A stretch of DNA of 64,000 bases. Source: Alternaria dauci. Lineage: Eukaryota; Ascomycota; Dothideomycetes; Pleosporales; Pleosporaceae. The notes below the pieces were generated by a model. The model was not told where the DNA came from. It did not search any database and saw only the letters and a list, made by a program, of their open reading frames with translations. Location: NCBI RefSeq assembly GCF_042100115.1, contig NC_091278.1, positions 248,001 through 312,000 on the forward strand, in the 5' to 3' direction. Shown here piece after piece: positions 20,400-31,407 of this stretch; the first letter of the stretch is position 1, and every line of letters begins with the position of its first letter. A program made the position numbers and the translations under genes.

Positions 20400-21031
20400 A
20401 TTCTGGAGGCGGTCTACATCCCTCCATCTTACCATCAGGTCAAAGGTTTATTGACAACCATCGACCGCAGTAAGAGGTGCCCCGGTAACTACGTCTTCCT
20501 CGCTCGTTACTGCGAGGATCCCGAGCACCGTTACTGGCAAGAGCTATATCCCTGCCCTTGGTGCACAAGGCCACTCGGATCAAAAACCAGGAAGCTGGTG
20601 AACAATGGGGCGCTGGTACACAAAAGATGTCGCTTTTTGAGGATGGTACGGAGGACGGGAACAGTGAACATAAAAGAGAGATGCTGGAGGTAATGCAAGA
20701 GTTGGACTCGATGCGGGTCGAATGCGATGAAGCATCTCCAAAATTCAAGGGATCTGTCTTTATGAGCTTTGTGCATCACGTTCTCCAGAAACGCATACTT
20801 GACAGATTCACGACCCAAAGATGGTCGGATTCGCTTGAGTACTCTGAACCACGCAAGGTAAAACGCCCAGTCACCTCGCAGCGTCCCGGTGCGCCCATAG
20901 AGATCATCCCCATCTCCCACAAGAGCAGAAACAGCAGTGGACCAACAGGCTCTGGTCAGAAGAAGAAACTTTCTCGGCGGACTAACGCAGATGTCCAATA
21001 TCGAAGAGAATCGGAAGTCGAACAGTCTTGA
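20400..21031 (+). pseudogene. Possible continuation of the kinase protein beyond its stop codon
   Basis: Directly after the kinase TAG the same frame is open to 20693 and reads like protein, including a Cys motif YPCPWCTRPLG and HKRC. From about 20620 a second frame (open 20558-21031) takes over with KREMLEVMQELDSMRVECDE, giving a hydrophilic, partly basic tail. A 36-bp GT..AG stretch (GTATAC..GGATAG, ending at 20399) could be spliced to skip the stop, but that is shorter than normal fungal introns. Otherwise the gene carries a nonsense mutation plus a frameshift. Also possible is an unrelated downstream gene. Confidence 0.4.
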
Positions 21032-21522
21032 AGCAGAGTCCAATTGTCGAACAAGAGCCAGGAACGTCCCAAGCATACATACCGCAGTCAAAGTCGCTTC
21101 GACACTGCCGAAGAAGAAGCTGATTACTGTAGCTGGATAGAAGAACGAGAATATGGTCTTATTCGTAGAGAATTTCCCAGCGATTCCAGTAGATAAGTAT
21201 TCCGTCTTCTGCCTAGCATTTATATTCGTGGATGACTCCGTGTGCGCGACCGCATGCGAGTTTCACTTGTTGCAATTATGGGTAATGGTACGTAGTATTA
21301 AGAGATTTTAACATCTAGCATCACGCCTCGATCAGTGATCACAGTAGGAGAATACGGTTACATCTCACAAATGCAATGGCCTGCACCATCCTACGCACCA
21401 GTAGAACTGCGTCGCGATATGGAACCATAAGGTGATATGAACTTGCGTCGTTAATCATCTACGAGTACCATCTATATCTACCCGTACCAAACACCTCTAA
21501 AACTCCACCAAAAACAAAACAC
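21032..21522. other. Intergenic between convergent genes
   Basis: 3' regions of the kinase unit and of arginase. A short frame to 21140 might be a further tail fragment of the kinase; nothing else is seen. Confidence 0.4.
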
Positions 21523-22631
21523 CTACAAAAGCGTATCCCCAAGCGCGCACCGCACAATCGAAACACCCGCGCGCACCGTGTCTCCTGCACCCTCAGCATC
21601 AAGACTAGGATTAACCTCGACAAGATCCAACGCAATCAGCTGGCCCGTCTCCGCAACACACTCGGCGATGAAGTCGCCCTCGCGCAGCGTCAGTCCGCCG
21701 CGGACAGGAGTACCAGTGCTAGGCGCCCACATGGGGTCGAGCGCGTCGACGTCGAAGGAGAGATGGATGGGCGTATCGCTTCCGATCCAGCCCAGGGCCA
21801 TATCCATGACTTTGCCAATACCATGTCTATCAATATCGTGCATGGAGAAGGCCTTGATACCGTGCTCCCTCAAAATCTTCTTCTCTCCACGGTCAATATC
21901 CCTCAGACCTGCTAGCTGTCAGTCCAACAATCTCAACCGCCCACCCTCAACCAGGATAAAACGAATCAAACGTACCGATATAAACCAACTTCTTCGTACT
22001 CAGCCGATGCTCCTCCTTAATCCATCCAAACACATCCTCGCGCTCCTCGGTCGCCAACCCCGTCAAAAACGCCACCGGCATGCCATGAATATTGCCCGAC
22101 TCACTCGTCTCAGGCGTATTAATATCCGCATGCGCATCGACCCAGATTACCGCAATATCCTTGCCCAGCCGCTCCCGCACCGCTTTCGCCGTGCCAGACA
22201 CCGTTCCAATCGCAATCGAATGGTCGCCGCCGAGCGTCAGCACAAGTTTCCCAGACGAGGCGTGCGCGTAGACTTGCTCGCTGACTTGCTGCGTTACTGC
22301 AGATGCGAATTTGGGGCGCTTCATGCCGCGGTAGTCGGGGTCGGACGAGGGTTGCAGTTCGGTGTAGTTGTGGACTTGGCCGTCGTAGGTAACTTTGTAT
22401 TCTAGGTCTTGTTCTAGTTGGTTGATGAGGCCGTTTTCGATGAGCGCCATGGGGGCGGCGTCGACGCCGGCTTTGGGCTGGAGATAAAGATGGTTGGTTG
22501 GTTGTTGTTGGGTTTGGGGGAGGAGTTTGGGATGGTGGGCTTACCTGGCCGCCGCTGAAGCCGACTGCGACGAGGCCTAGGTCATGCCTGTTTGGCAGGA
22601 ACTTGGGCTGTTGAGTGGGCGCGGACGTCAT
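21523..22631 (-). CDS. car1: Arginase
   Basis: Three exons on the minus strand: 22545-22631, 21976-22477 and 21523-21908; 324 residues, the usual arginase length. Mn-binding signatures are all present: LGGDHSIAIG, WVDAHADINTP and SFDVDALDP, followed by DLVEVNPSLD near the end. It hydrolyses L-arginine to ornithine and urea in the cytosol, supplying nitrogen through urea. Introns are 67 and 67 bp with GTAAGC and GTACGT donors; the second splits a Gly codon. The start is the only ATG before the exon-1 coding block. Confidence 0.95.
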
Positions 22632-23435
22632 TTTGCTAGGAATAGTGTTAGTATTATGATTCTCGAGCGGGTTTGTTGCATGAGATGGTGTAGAATGGGC
22701 TTTGTTTGTCTGTTGTTGGTCGCGCTCCAGACATGCAACCACTACATCGCAACCACATCATAAAAGTAATGCTGCAATACCTTACCTTTTACAATTAATC
22801 TCTATAGCAATAGCCAAAGAAACAAGCTAATCTAGCAGGGCAAAAAAGTGGCTAAAATCGCAATGCGTACAATACACACTCTCAACCCAGTCTACTCTGT
22901 TGTTGAGCAATCGAGGAAAATTTACAAATTTACAAAACGACAAAATGGGTGCAGGCGGTCTGCCTTTTATCTCTGGACGGCGCAAGCTCTTAGGTAATTG
23001 GGTGTCGTTGAATTTTCGTGGCATCGTGTACACCTGTACTTAAGGGAAGACATCGATGAGGCTCTCGTCAAATTTATCACTTAGGGGAAGTAGTCTTTAT
23101 CTTAGGGGACTGGTACCGTAAGAAAGCCCCCACTACCGCAACTTGCCGCCATGTCGCTTTAGGTAGGTCGGACGGGGTCATCGGTAGCAACGTGGCATTT
23201 CGAGATTCCCCAGAACTGGACAAATATTTCTGTATCTGGAGACTGTAAGTAGGTATGTTCTGTTCTCATAGGCCTCACAGTTCGCAGGTGTTTGGCCAGC
23301 CACTGGGGGGCGCGATTGGTCGGATGCGCTGGCCGTGGCTAACCCGCGCGAGGAAAGGACGGCTGCAATCGGCCTTGGGCACCACCTCCAGCCGCGTCAC
23401 CTACCCATTCTTACACACGCCGTCATCGCAGTCAC
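22632..23435. other. Divergent intergenic region
   Basis: Between arginase (leftward) and the DUF167 gene (rightward). No frame with recognisable content; presumably promoters. Confidence 0.5.
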
Positions 23436-23804
23436 ATGCACTCCATCTCGTCCATGTCCGTTCCCGCGATCCGCGTTGCAACTAAAACGTCCGCCAGGAA
23501 CTGTACCAGCACCGTCCAATTACTGTGCCATGTCAAGCCCGGGGTCAGTGCGAACCGCGAGGGCATTGCAGCGGTATCGGATGAGCGCATCGAGATCTGC
23601 GTTGCGGCTCAACCGAAAGACGGCGAGGCGAACAAGGCCGTGAGGCAAGTCATTGCTGATGCGCTCCGAGTCGCAAAGACGGATGTCGAAGTGGTAAAGG
23701 GGTTGAAGAGCAGGGAGAAGACTGTGGCGGTGCAGATGGGCGTGGATGGCACGGCGGAGGAACAAGTCACTCGCATCAGAGCGGTGCTGGAGAGTGCGAT
23801 ATGA
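23436..23804 (+). CDS. DUF167/YggU-family protein
   Basis: An intronless 122-residue protein. From residue about 28 it matches the YggU/DUF167 fold: LLCHVKPGVSANREG, then IEICVAAQPKDGEANKAV and the VVKGLKSREKTVAV block. The GEANKA and G-x-KSREK motifs are the most conserved parts of the family, found from bacteria to humans (C15orf40) with no established function. The N-terminal 25 residues are extra and slightly basic (possible mitochondrial targeting, inferred). A second in-frame ATG at 23454 is an alternative start. Confidence 0.88.
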   Translation: MHSISSMSVPAIRVATKTSARNCTSTVQLLCHVKPGVSANREGIAAVSDERIEICVAAQPKDGEANKAVRQVIADALRVAKTDVEVVKGLKSREKTVAVQMGVDGTAEEQVTRIRAVLESAI

Positions 23805-23961
23805 GTAAACGAGTTTATCAAAGCATTACTATTATATTAAAGCCATTAAGGAGCGTCGTATGTACACCGTAAACATATCCGTCCACCACATCGTGGCTCA
23901 TTATCACATCCCAAACAAACATTACCAACTCGTCCTCACCACAACAACTGGTGAAAAGAGT

Positions 23962-24612
23962 CTAGTACTGCCACGCACCAGGCTGCTCAACCGCAACCGT
24001 CAGCGCACTGAAGCCCAAACACTCCTCACCAAACGTCGCGCCCTCGGCAACCTGGCCAAATACCTGATACCCATCCGTCGCATTCGCCGCCGGACAAGCC
24101 ACAAAGCCAGTATCAAAGTTGAGGTACCCAAACGCATTTCCGTTCGCAGGCGCAGTCCGACTGAACCCGTCGACGTGGCTGCCCTCGGGGATATACGCAC
24201 TGTGCGCAACAGTATAGCTCAGCGCACCGTCAGGCGCGACATATACCTGCTGTCCACCAGGCACTACAACACCAAGCCCGAGCGTCACGTCGCCGCCAGC
24301 GAGCACAGTCGTGTTGCCTGGTGGACAGTTCTCGGCGCCGATTGTTTCGGCAGGGCAGTAGGAGCTTGGGGGGCCGCCGCCGAGGTAGAATTTGGTGCCG
24401 CGGGCGGTGAGGGGGAGGAGGTGGATGGGCGAGGCGGAGCGGGAGGAGATGACGCCAAAGTAGCCGTTGTCGGTGGTCGGTGGGCTGGGGGTTGCGGACG
24501 GTTGGCTGGAGGTGACGGTGGCGGTGTGCGAGGGCTTGGAGCAGTCGGATGGCTTGTGGTCGCCTGCCATTGCGATGGCGGCGAGGGCTGAGAGGGCGAG
24601 GGAGTACTTCAT
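23962..24612 (-). CDS. phiA: PhiA-family secreted cell-wall protein
   Basis: An intronless frame of 216 residues from the ATG that opens a signal peptide (MKYSLALSALAAIAMAGD); a further upstream ATG at 24666 would put 18 odd residues before it. After a Ser/Thr/Pro linker the domain begins FGVISSRSASPIHLLPL and continues with KFYLGG, GGQQVYVAPDGALSYT and CLGFSALTV, ending AWQY. These are signatures of Aspergillus PhiA, a cell-wall protein needed for phialide and conidium development and related to IgE-binding allergens. It should be secreted and wall-associated. A TATA element (24754-24759) lies about 145 bp upstream. Confidence 0.9.
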   Translation of the reverse strand: MKYSLALSALAAIAMAGDHKPSDCSKPSHTATVTSSQPSATPSPPTTDNGYFGVISSRSASPIHLLPLTARGTKFYLGGGPPSSYCPAETIGAENCPPGNTTVLAGGDVTLGLGVVVPGGQQVYVAPDGALSYTVAHSAYIPEGSHVDGFSRTAPANGNAFGYLNFDTGFVACPAANATDGYQVFGQVAEGATFGEECLGFSALTVAVEQPGAWQY

Positions 24613-24753
24613 CGTGGTGGTTGTGGGAGTGAAGTGGAGAAACCGGGAGTTGAGTGAGATTTTCAAGGAAGGTTTCTGTTACTAAGGAATTGCTTTTGAG
24701 AGTTTGCTGAGAGTGATGATGGTATCCTTTGTGAGCGGCCGTTTGCAGACTCC

Positions 24754-24759
24754 TTTATA
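24754..24759 (-). promoter_or_regulatory. TATA box of the phiA-like gene
   Basis: TATAAA on the minus strand about 145 bp upstream of the chosen ATG, followed by a leader of about 115 bp. Consistent with a strongly expressed cell-wall gene; position-based inference. Confidence 0.45.
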
Positions 24760-27035
24760 CAAGCACCGAGGGATGAGCGGTTTGTTCTGCACGTCGTTCA
24801 AAGTCCTGCTAAGTAAAGTAACACGACTATTTTTTCCCCACCGTCTTGCCTCATAGGCACGCTGCAGATGCAGTGCTGCACAGTCCCTGCAGTTCCATGC
24901 CTTTCGCAGTAATGTCCCGCCCGTTTAGATCGCAGCCTAAGCATGGTTCAGGTGATGATCAGCCCAGTCAATATCGCTGGAAACACTGACGCGAGGGGGA
25001 CCGGACTAGCCGGCAACGTTGCATCACGCATTCACGCGATCCAAAGCTTGTCCAACAAGGGGACGTCATATTCCGACCCTGACGTACCACTACCGTATCG
25101 CGTAGTATATGCATCTTGTCGTTGTTGGTGATCGCCTCGTGTCGCAATGTCACCAGACGTAAGGGGGACTGTGTGTGATTGAATGCAATGGTTCCGTGTC
25201 GGGTGCGAGTTTCCCCCATCAGCCACTTGCATCTTGCTTGCTTAAGCGACATGCACAAGCTGAGGCGATAGGCCAGAATAATTCCGCACTCCGGTATCGA
25301 TAGTCCTCGCATCTGTCTGCTTGCGCGTTTGGTGAAGACCAACTCCATAGCTGCTTCTACCATCGTATTCGCACTACCCACGTGAATGCACGACGGAGCC
25401 TCTCCGCGTGGCGGTGGCTACATTCTACACGACACCAATAAAATGTACCATGGTACCAACATCGTGGCGCAGTACCACGCAAATACCTAGTTCACACGAC
25501 ACGGGCAACGCTCACCACAGCACGAGTGCCTCCGCCAGCCTCGTTTTGCCGTAGGATTGCACCGTCCTCGCTGGTGGTGCCACTCCCGCTACCTTAGTGC
25601 TCCTACACTACCTTCCCCATCGCCGCATCCGGAGCTGCGAGATCCACCGCATCTCGTATTGCTTCTAGCAGCTTCGCTTGGGGTAGACGTTAGTCGATAC
25701 GACCGGTTATTTGCAAGTCGCATGAAGAAGGCGCAAAGGCGAGAACAGTGGTATGGCTAGGTTCCATCAACAGCTTGGATGATGGCTTCATTTTACAATG
25801 ACAGAGCGTCACTAAGCGTACGGCTTCTCCGGAAGAACTCGTTTCGGCTCGCAGTACCCGACAAATGCATTCTGCACCTGGTGTATCTCGGCAGACAGCA
25901 GACTGCTCGTGGCAGGCACGCGGCCACCGTGATGGAGTTTTGCATGGGCCGACCCACCGACCCTGGTCGATACTATGGAGATGCTACTCAATTCGGCCGA
26001 GAGAAAAACAGCACCACGGTATTCCAAAAACAATAGATCGCATACATGCATGAGTTGTAAGAATCTATATTTCGATGATGCAATAATTCAATAAGCGAAT
26101 CAGACTCTGCATGAGAGGTATTTACGAGCAACAGAACTAATACAGAGTCGGTCAAACACGATAGGTAGTGTGCAACTACGAAAGACCTTGTGCGCGACAA
26201 AGTACTCGATGAATACATGGAATATCTTCAGCAAAAGATACTAAAGCTGTTAACATTATTCTATGAACTTGGGTACGGCTCTCGTGATCAATGCAATCCA
26301 GAACTTTGGCAGTCTGAGCGAAAGGACCACGCGTTCCAAGGAAAACATTGAACGCTCTCCCTAGCTGCCCGGGTAGAGTATTCAGCTTTTCCCTAAACCG
26401 CGTGGAGCTCACTTTTCTTCGCGATATAAACAGCTTATATCTAGCAAGCGTGCAATAGCAATGAGTATGAGAGACTGGTAAGCTCACTGCTACATGAAAG
26501 ACGAAGCAACGAAGATAAATTCAATGGTGAGACGTTGCACAAGTCATCACTACGAACCCAGTGTACATATTCTAGACTAGGGTTCAGAGGGTAGCGGTGC
26601 AATGCATAACCTCCATGGCATGCCGAGTCCGAATACTCCAAGGGAAGTTTCAAGGCGTCAAGCCCCAATCAAACGACGAATGAATCACTGCCAATTCTAA
26701 GTTGATGTACTCTTCCATCTGCATGGAGGGGTCGTTGAGTGAAACATGGTGACGATTGTGGGGCTGTAGGTGCAAGTTACACATTGCAGTCACCGTCACA
26801 TATCCAGAAGAGCGTCTCAAGTACTTCCTCCAACACTATCGAAATAGAAATATCATGGCTCAAGCGTGATAGCTACAAAGAGATCCAACGAGACTAGCAA
26901 GTGCAACTACAAAGACCTCTAGGGTATCAAACGACGTGACAGCAACCCACTAACCAACACCAACTTCGGCTCCATCACAATCCAACTCCCATTTTCCCTT
27001 TTATTCCACATTCGATTCTTCTTCGTCCCTTCTCT
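24760..27035. other. 2.3-kb stretch without a supportable gene
   Basis: Ordinary composition, not visibly AT-rich. Many frames of 60-137 codons on both strands overlap and none shows a domain, signal peptide or spliceable series. It could contain the long promoter of phiA, a noncoding transcript, or an old unrecognisable relic. Confidence 0.45.
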
Positions 27036-28689
27036 TCACATCCACAAACACAGCTTTCCGCTTGCAGTACCAGCAGCCACCCAATCAAGCGTAGGATGAA
27101 ACTTTGCCACAGCCGGCACCGCCGTGATACCCTCGCCCCCCAGCTGAGCCAACTGTTGCCCCTTTGCGGTATAAATATCCACAAAACGATTCATGTTCCC
27201 GATACAGAAGCGCTGGACGTTGTCTTGAGGAAATTGCTGCCACTGAGCTCGTAATCTACGCGACTGGTTAGCAAGGAGCAGAACGTAGGGGATAGGGAAA
27301 GTGAAAAGTGAGTCCACCACCAATCCAGGCAACTTACATAGTAACCCATCGTCCCGTCTGATTATTATGCGGCACAGCGACACTCGGTTCCATCTCCGCC
27401 TCACCCATCTCCACGCCCACCTTCCACTCCGCACAATTCCCAAAATCATGAATCTTAATCGTATCATCATACGACGCAGTAGCCACCTGGCCCGCCGAAT
27501 TCCATGCCGCATGCGATACAGACAATTTGCTCGTATGCTCCCCGACCAGCGCCGGCGCCCTTTCCCCTGCTTTACCACTAATCTTCCTCAGATCCCAAAT
27601 CTTGAGCGTGCGATCCAAAGACGCTGTAGCAACGAGATGCGGATGCCCAGGATGCAACGTGAACCCGCCAATCTTCTTCTCGCTCAGCTGGAAAATTTGC
27701 AAACCCGTTGCTTTTTCTTTCGGCGTGCGCATGTCATAGATGCCAAACTGACCGTCGAGCGTAGAAAAGTAGAGCGTGTGTGGGTCGTCTTTTGAGATTT
27801 CGAGACCGGATAACGGCGCGTCTTCATCTTTATCGGGTGGCGCGTAGACTTCGACGGCGACACCCTTGGCGAGATCTAGCTTGCGTACGCTCGAGTCGTA
27901 GGAAGCGGTGTACAGTGCGTTTGCGTCGTGGGGGCTGAATTGGAATGTGTGGATGGTTCTCGTGTGTGGTTTCAGCGTAGTGATGGTCGGACCCTCTCTC
28001 TCTGCATCATCTTCGTCGTCTTCTACCTTGACTTCTGCCGCTTTCTGACTCGCGTCGCAGATACCGAGGTTACCTAGCTTGTCACCAGCAAAGACAAGCG
28101 GCTTGTCTGTTGTAGGATGCAGGCCCATGGAATATATCCGCTCCGGCGTGATCTTGATCTCATTCGGCTCAAAGTCTTCCCACAGTGTCAGACCACTCAT
28201 GCGTTCTCTGAGGGCACGCAGTTCCTTGTCCGTTGTCTCTTTGACATCATTGTAATCAAATGTCCGCGCATACGGATCCGCAGGTCCGACTGAGAGAAAG
28301 TTCCCATTCTTATCCCAGTCTTTGCCTGCGACGACAATGTCGCTGAAATTAAACGCTTCACTAACGCGTTGCCGCTTTGCGCGATCTGCAGCCTGCAACG
28401 CGACATATTCCTCCTCTGCCTTCCGCTTGGCGACCTCACTATCAGCCACAATGCCTTTTAACCGAGACGATGTCCTGCGCGGCGCAACTTCTTCTTGCTT
28501 GATCTTCTTCGGCGCAGGTTTCTTTGCTTTGGGGCGCGAAGGCACAGAGGTTTTGGCTTTGCTGGTGGGACCTAGGCCAGCTTCTGCGGCCTCCATCTCG
28601 AGGTTGCGCAGCAGCGCCTGCGTCTTTGCAATGTTCTCTTGCCGTTTCCGCTCATACTCGCTGATCTCGACATTCTTTGCGCGCGCCAT
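27036..28689 (-). CDS. cmr1: Cmr1-like WD40 DNA-damage-binding protein
   Basis: Two exons on the minus strand, 27338-28689 and 27036-27255, with an 82-bp intron (AT|GTAAGT..GCGTAG); 523 residues, matching yeast Cmr1 (about 522). It opens with [22 protein letters not shown], the conserved helical N-terminus of the Cmr1/WDR76 family, then a basic, Pro/Lys-rich segment, then a WD40 propeller (for example [15 protein letters not shown] and [14 protein letters not shown]). Cmr1 binds damaged DNA and joins nuclear replication-stress and protein-quality foci. The propeller ends LCLWM at the stop. Confidence 0.92.
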
Positions 28690-29274
28690 TGTAACCGTAT
28701 ACGATCCGTGTATGGAGAAGCAAATGGGTTACTTCCGACCTGGGGCAAAACGATCGGCCGAGGGGCAGGATGGGACGCGTGAGTCGCGATGCGCGTGGGG
28801 TCACGAAGATGGCGTTTCAATCGGGGGATGTCGCCTCCAAGATGTGCGGGGCAGCCGATGGTTCCTGAAGATCGGATGGCAATATCTGTACGCAATGTCA
28901 GGGGACTTGCGGACTCTAGATGAGATCTCTGGGTGTTGCCACTAGCGTACGCGGGTAGACGCGCTCGACGCGTTCGTCACGTGCTGACGTGTAGATCTAG
29001 AACTTGTGGTATGCAAAGCCACGGCTTGTGGATCCTAGGCTCAGGAACAGCAATTAATTGCCACGTGAGGAACTGTCATTGCCGTCTGCCGTCGAGATGT
29101 ATACTTGCAGCCTTCTAGACGCGGATCGATGGTGCAATTCGATGCTGTAATTGATCGTTCCCACCGACGTCAGAGAAGCTAGCGCGGAGATCTGATCGAT
29201 GCCGGTCTTGGCAGATTTGCGGAGAAGAGAGCAGTCGTCCGCATCGGCAGAACAACCTCAACTGCATCTCAAAC
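28690..29274. other. Divergent promoter region cmr1/coq9
   Basis: About 585 bp between two divergently transcribed genes. A 207-codon frame on the plus strand that runs into it (28322-28945) is mostly the shadow of cmr1. No separate gene was seen. Confidence 0.5.
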
Positions 29275-30108
29275 ATGGCGCCTGCACGACTAGCCAACGG
29301 GCTCCGCGGGACTTTCCGAGCAGCCTCAATTCGCACCACATGTCTTCGTCCAGCAGCCGTCGCAACACAGCGCTGCCTATACCACTCGTATGACTACGCT
29401 CAGCCGCCGCCGTTTCCTCCCGCCGAATCTGCGATACTTTCTTCCGCATACGCACACGTACCGAGCCATGGGTTTAGTATAGATGCGCTCAAGCTCGGGG
29501 CGAGAGACGCGGGCTATCTCGATGTCTCTACGAATCTGCTTCCAAGAGGTGTTTTCGATCTGATCAACTACCATCTAGTCACGCAGCGCCTGGCCCTACA
29601 AAACAATGTTCAGTTCCCAGAACAAGGAGAGCAAGGGAAGAAGATGGGCGTCGGTGCCAAAGTCAGAACACTGACATTGGCGCGCCTGCGAGCAAACGAA
29701 CCCGTCATACATCGATGGCAGGAGGTATGACAACACGCAGGAGAGAATCGAGATCAGCTGGCTGATGGACGACAGGCACTGGCGATCATGGCGCAACCCA
29801 CATACGTCCCCGCGTCCGTGGCCGAACTTGCACGACTCGCAGACGAAATATGGTTTCTGGCTGGCGATCAGAGCGTCGACAGCAGCTGGTATACCAAGCG
29901 CGCGACCCTCTCGGCCATCTACTCGTCGACTGAGATATACATGACACAGGACAAGTCGGCCAACTTTGTCGAGACGGAACAGTTTCTGGATAATAGATTA
30001 CACGACCTCACCAAGGTGGGTGGGTTTGTGGGGGCGCTGGGTGAATGGCTCAACTACACGGGACGTTCTGCCGTCAACGTGCTGCGGAGCAAGGGCGCGC
30101 GCATCTGA
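29275..30108 (+). CDS. coq9: Coq9, ubiquinone biosynthesis protein
   Basis: Two exons, 29275-29724 and 29776-30108, with a 51-bp intron; 260 residues. The N-terminus is Arg/Ala-rich without acids (RGTFRAASIRTTCLRPAA), a typical mitochondrial presequence. ILSSAYAHVPSHGFSIDALKLGARDAGY and the C-terminal DEIWFLAGDQSVDSSWYTKRATLSAIYSSTE are signatures of COQ9, a lipid-binding TetR-fold protein that presents intermediates to Coq7 in the matrix-side CoQ synthome. Length and ending are normal. Confidence 0.95.
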
Positions 30109-31407
30109 GTTTGCGTATGCATCGAGGGTGATTACGCTTTTGATCGGGTATTTGACCTGTATGTTCGGAGTATTTGACCGAGCATACTTATATACTATGT
30201 GTTTCTACTTTTTTTTCTCGCTACACTAGCGACCATGTCATGGTACATGGGATCTCGATGAGATGCTACACTTGCTGTATGCCCCCTATCTTTCTAGTCT
30301 ACCACCAGACACCAAGTCTGTAACCAATATTGCTGATGCCGTCGTACACCTGATGAGTTGCGAAACGATATTTGGTTTCAATTTTGTGATTTGGCCGGAA
30401 CGTGTCCCCAAAAGGACCCTGCGCTGGGGGTTCTGTCAGGTAATCTGCGATCCGGGCTCAATCGGTGATCCATGGTCGAAAGTGGCATCACCCCACTTGG
30501 ACGAGCAGAATTGTCCGCGGAAGGGTTCAGACACGGCAGCAGACAGGGTAGCAGACACAGTTGGCAGCAGTCATGGTCGGTGGCTCACTCGAAACCACAT
30601 CAGCTGAGGATCCAGGCGTCTCTAGACCTGACGAGGCCCCTGTGCGACGTGTACAGTAGGTGAGATGGACGGCGAGGATGGTGACTGGACCCTTGGTTCA
30701 CGACCAGCCTCGGGCGGCTCGATGGGCGATGCCGAGGGTGATTGAGCACGGCGCATTCGATTCAAGGGCACCGGCAGAGACGCCAATCAGGCGGCGAGGC
30801 TTTGGAAGCCGAACAACCAAGGCTCAGATCAGGGTCCAGAGAATCGATGTGCGCTGCCCAGGTGTTGCAAAAGTGACCTCATTTTGCGAGGGGGCCGGGC
30901 GGGCTAGATGATTACAATCTCGATGGACGTGTGGCTGGTGAGGACCGCCGCGGAGGGTCCAGGGTTGAGGGCGAGGGCCATCAGCGATTGGGAGATGAAT
31001 CAGCGATGGAGAGGGGGCTATCGAGCGCTGAAAGGGTCTCGTCGGAGAGCAGCTAGTTGGGAGAGAGGATGCATCGGCGATGGAGCGAGCGGGCGGCGGT
31101 AGTCGCTTGCTTCTAGCCCCGGGAGCGCCACACGCTGTCGCTCGCTCTCACTCAGTGCCAGGAACCCTCGATCCCCAGGCCGTTTCTTGGCATCGGTCAA
31201 ATCGAGAGCATCGAAACGGGCGTCGACCTCAAGATGTATGCTCGTCATGGCCTCGACCTCGTCTACCGCGAGCGACGACACTCGTCTCTTCTGCCCATTC
31301 TGCTCCCCAGCCCTGCCCAGCACCCGCGCCCCCCAGAGACCCCGTGTAGCGCCCATGGAGAGCATCTTCCCCGAGTAACCCGTATACGACTCTGCACCGC
31401 CGCCGCG
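30109..31407 (+). promoter_or_regulatory. Long 5' region of frq with clustered CGAT motifs
   Basis: No protein-coding gene seen. CGAT/GATC words recur: CGATCC and TGATCC within 24 bp at 30448-30471, then CGATGGGCGATGCC at about 30720, CGATGTG near 30849, CGATGGACG near 30921, GCGATTGG and GCGATGGAG at about 30980-31005, and GCGATGGAG at about 31075. Neurospora White Collar Complex light-response elements are paired GATNC/CGATN words, and frq has a long leader with uORFs; the uORF-like frames at 31080-31349 and 31187-31378 would fit. Regulatory roles are inferred from position. Confidence 0.35.

Noticed and set aside
20531..21091. 186-codon minus-strand frame
   Set aside because: Overlaps the possible kinase continuation; no motif. 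Kept out although it cannot be fully excluded.
31234..31407. Upstream in-frame ATG giving a 58-residue longer FRQ
   Set aside because: The added residues do not resemble FRQ N-termini, whereas the protein from 31408 does; it is more likely part of the leader.
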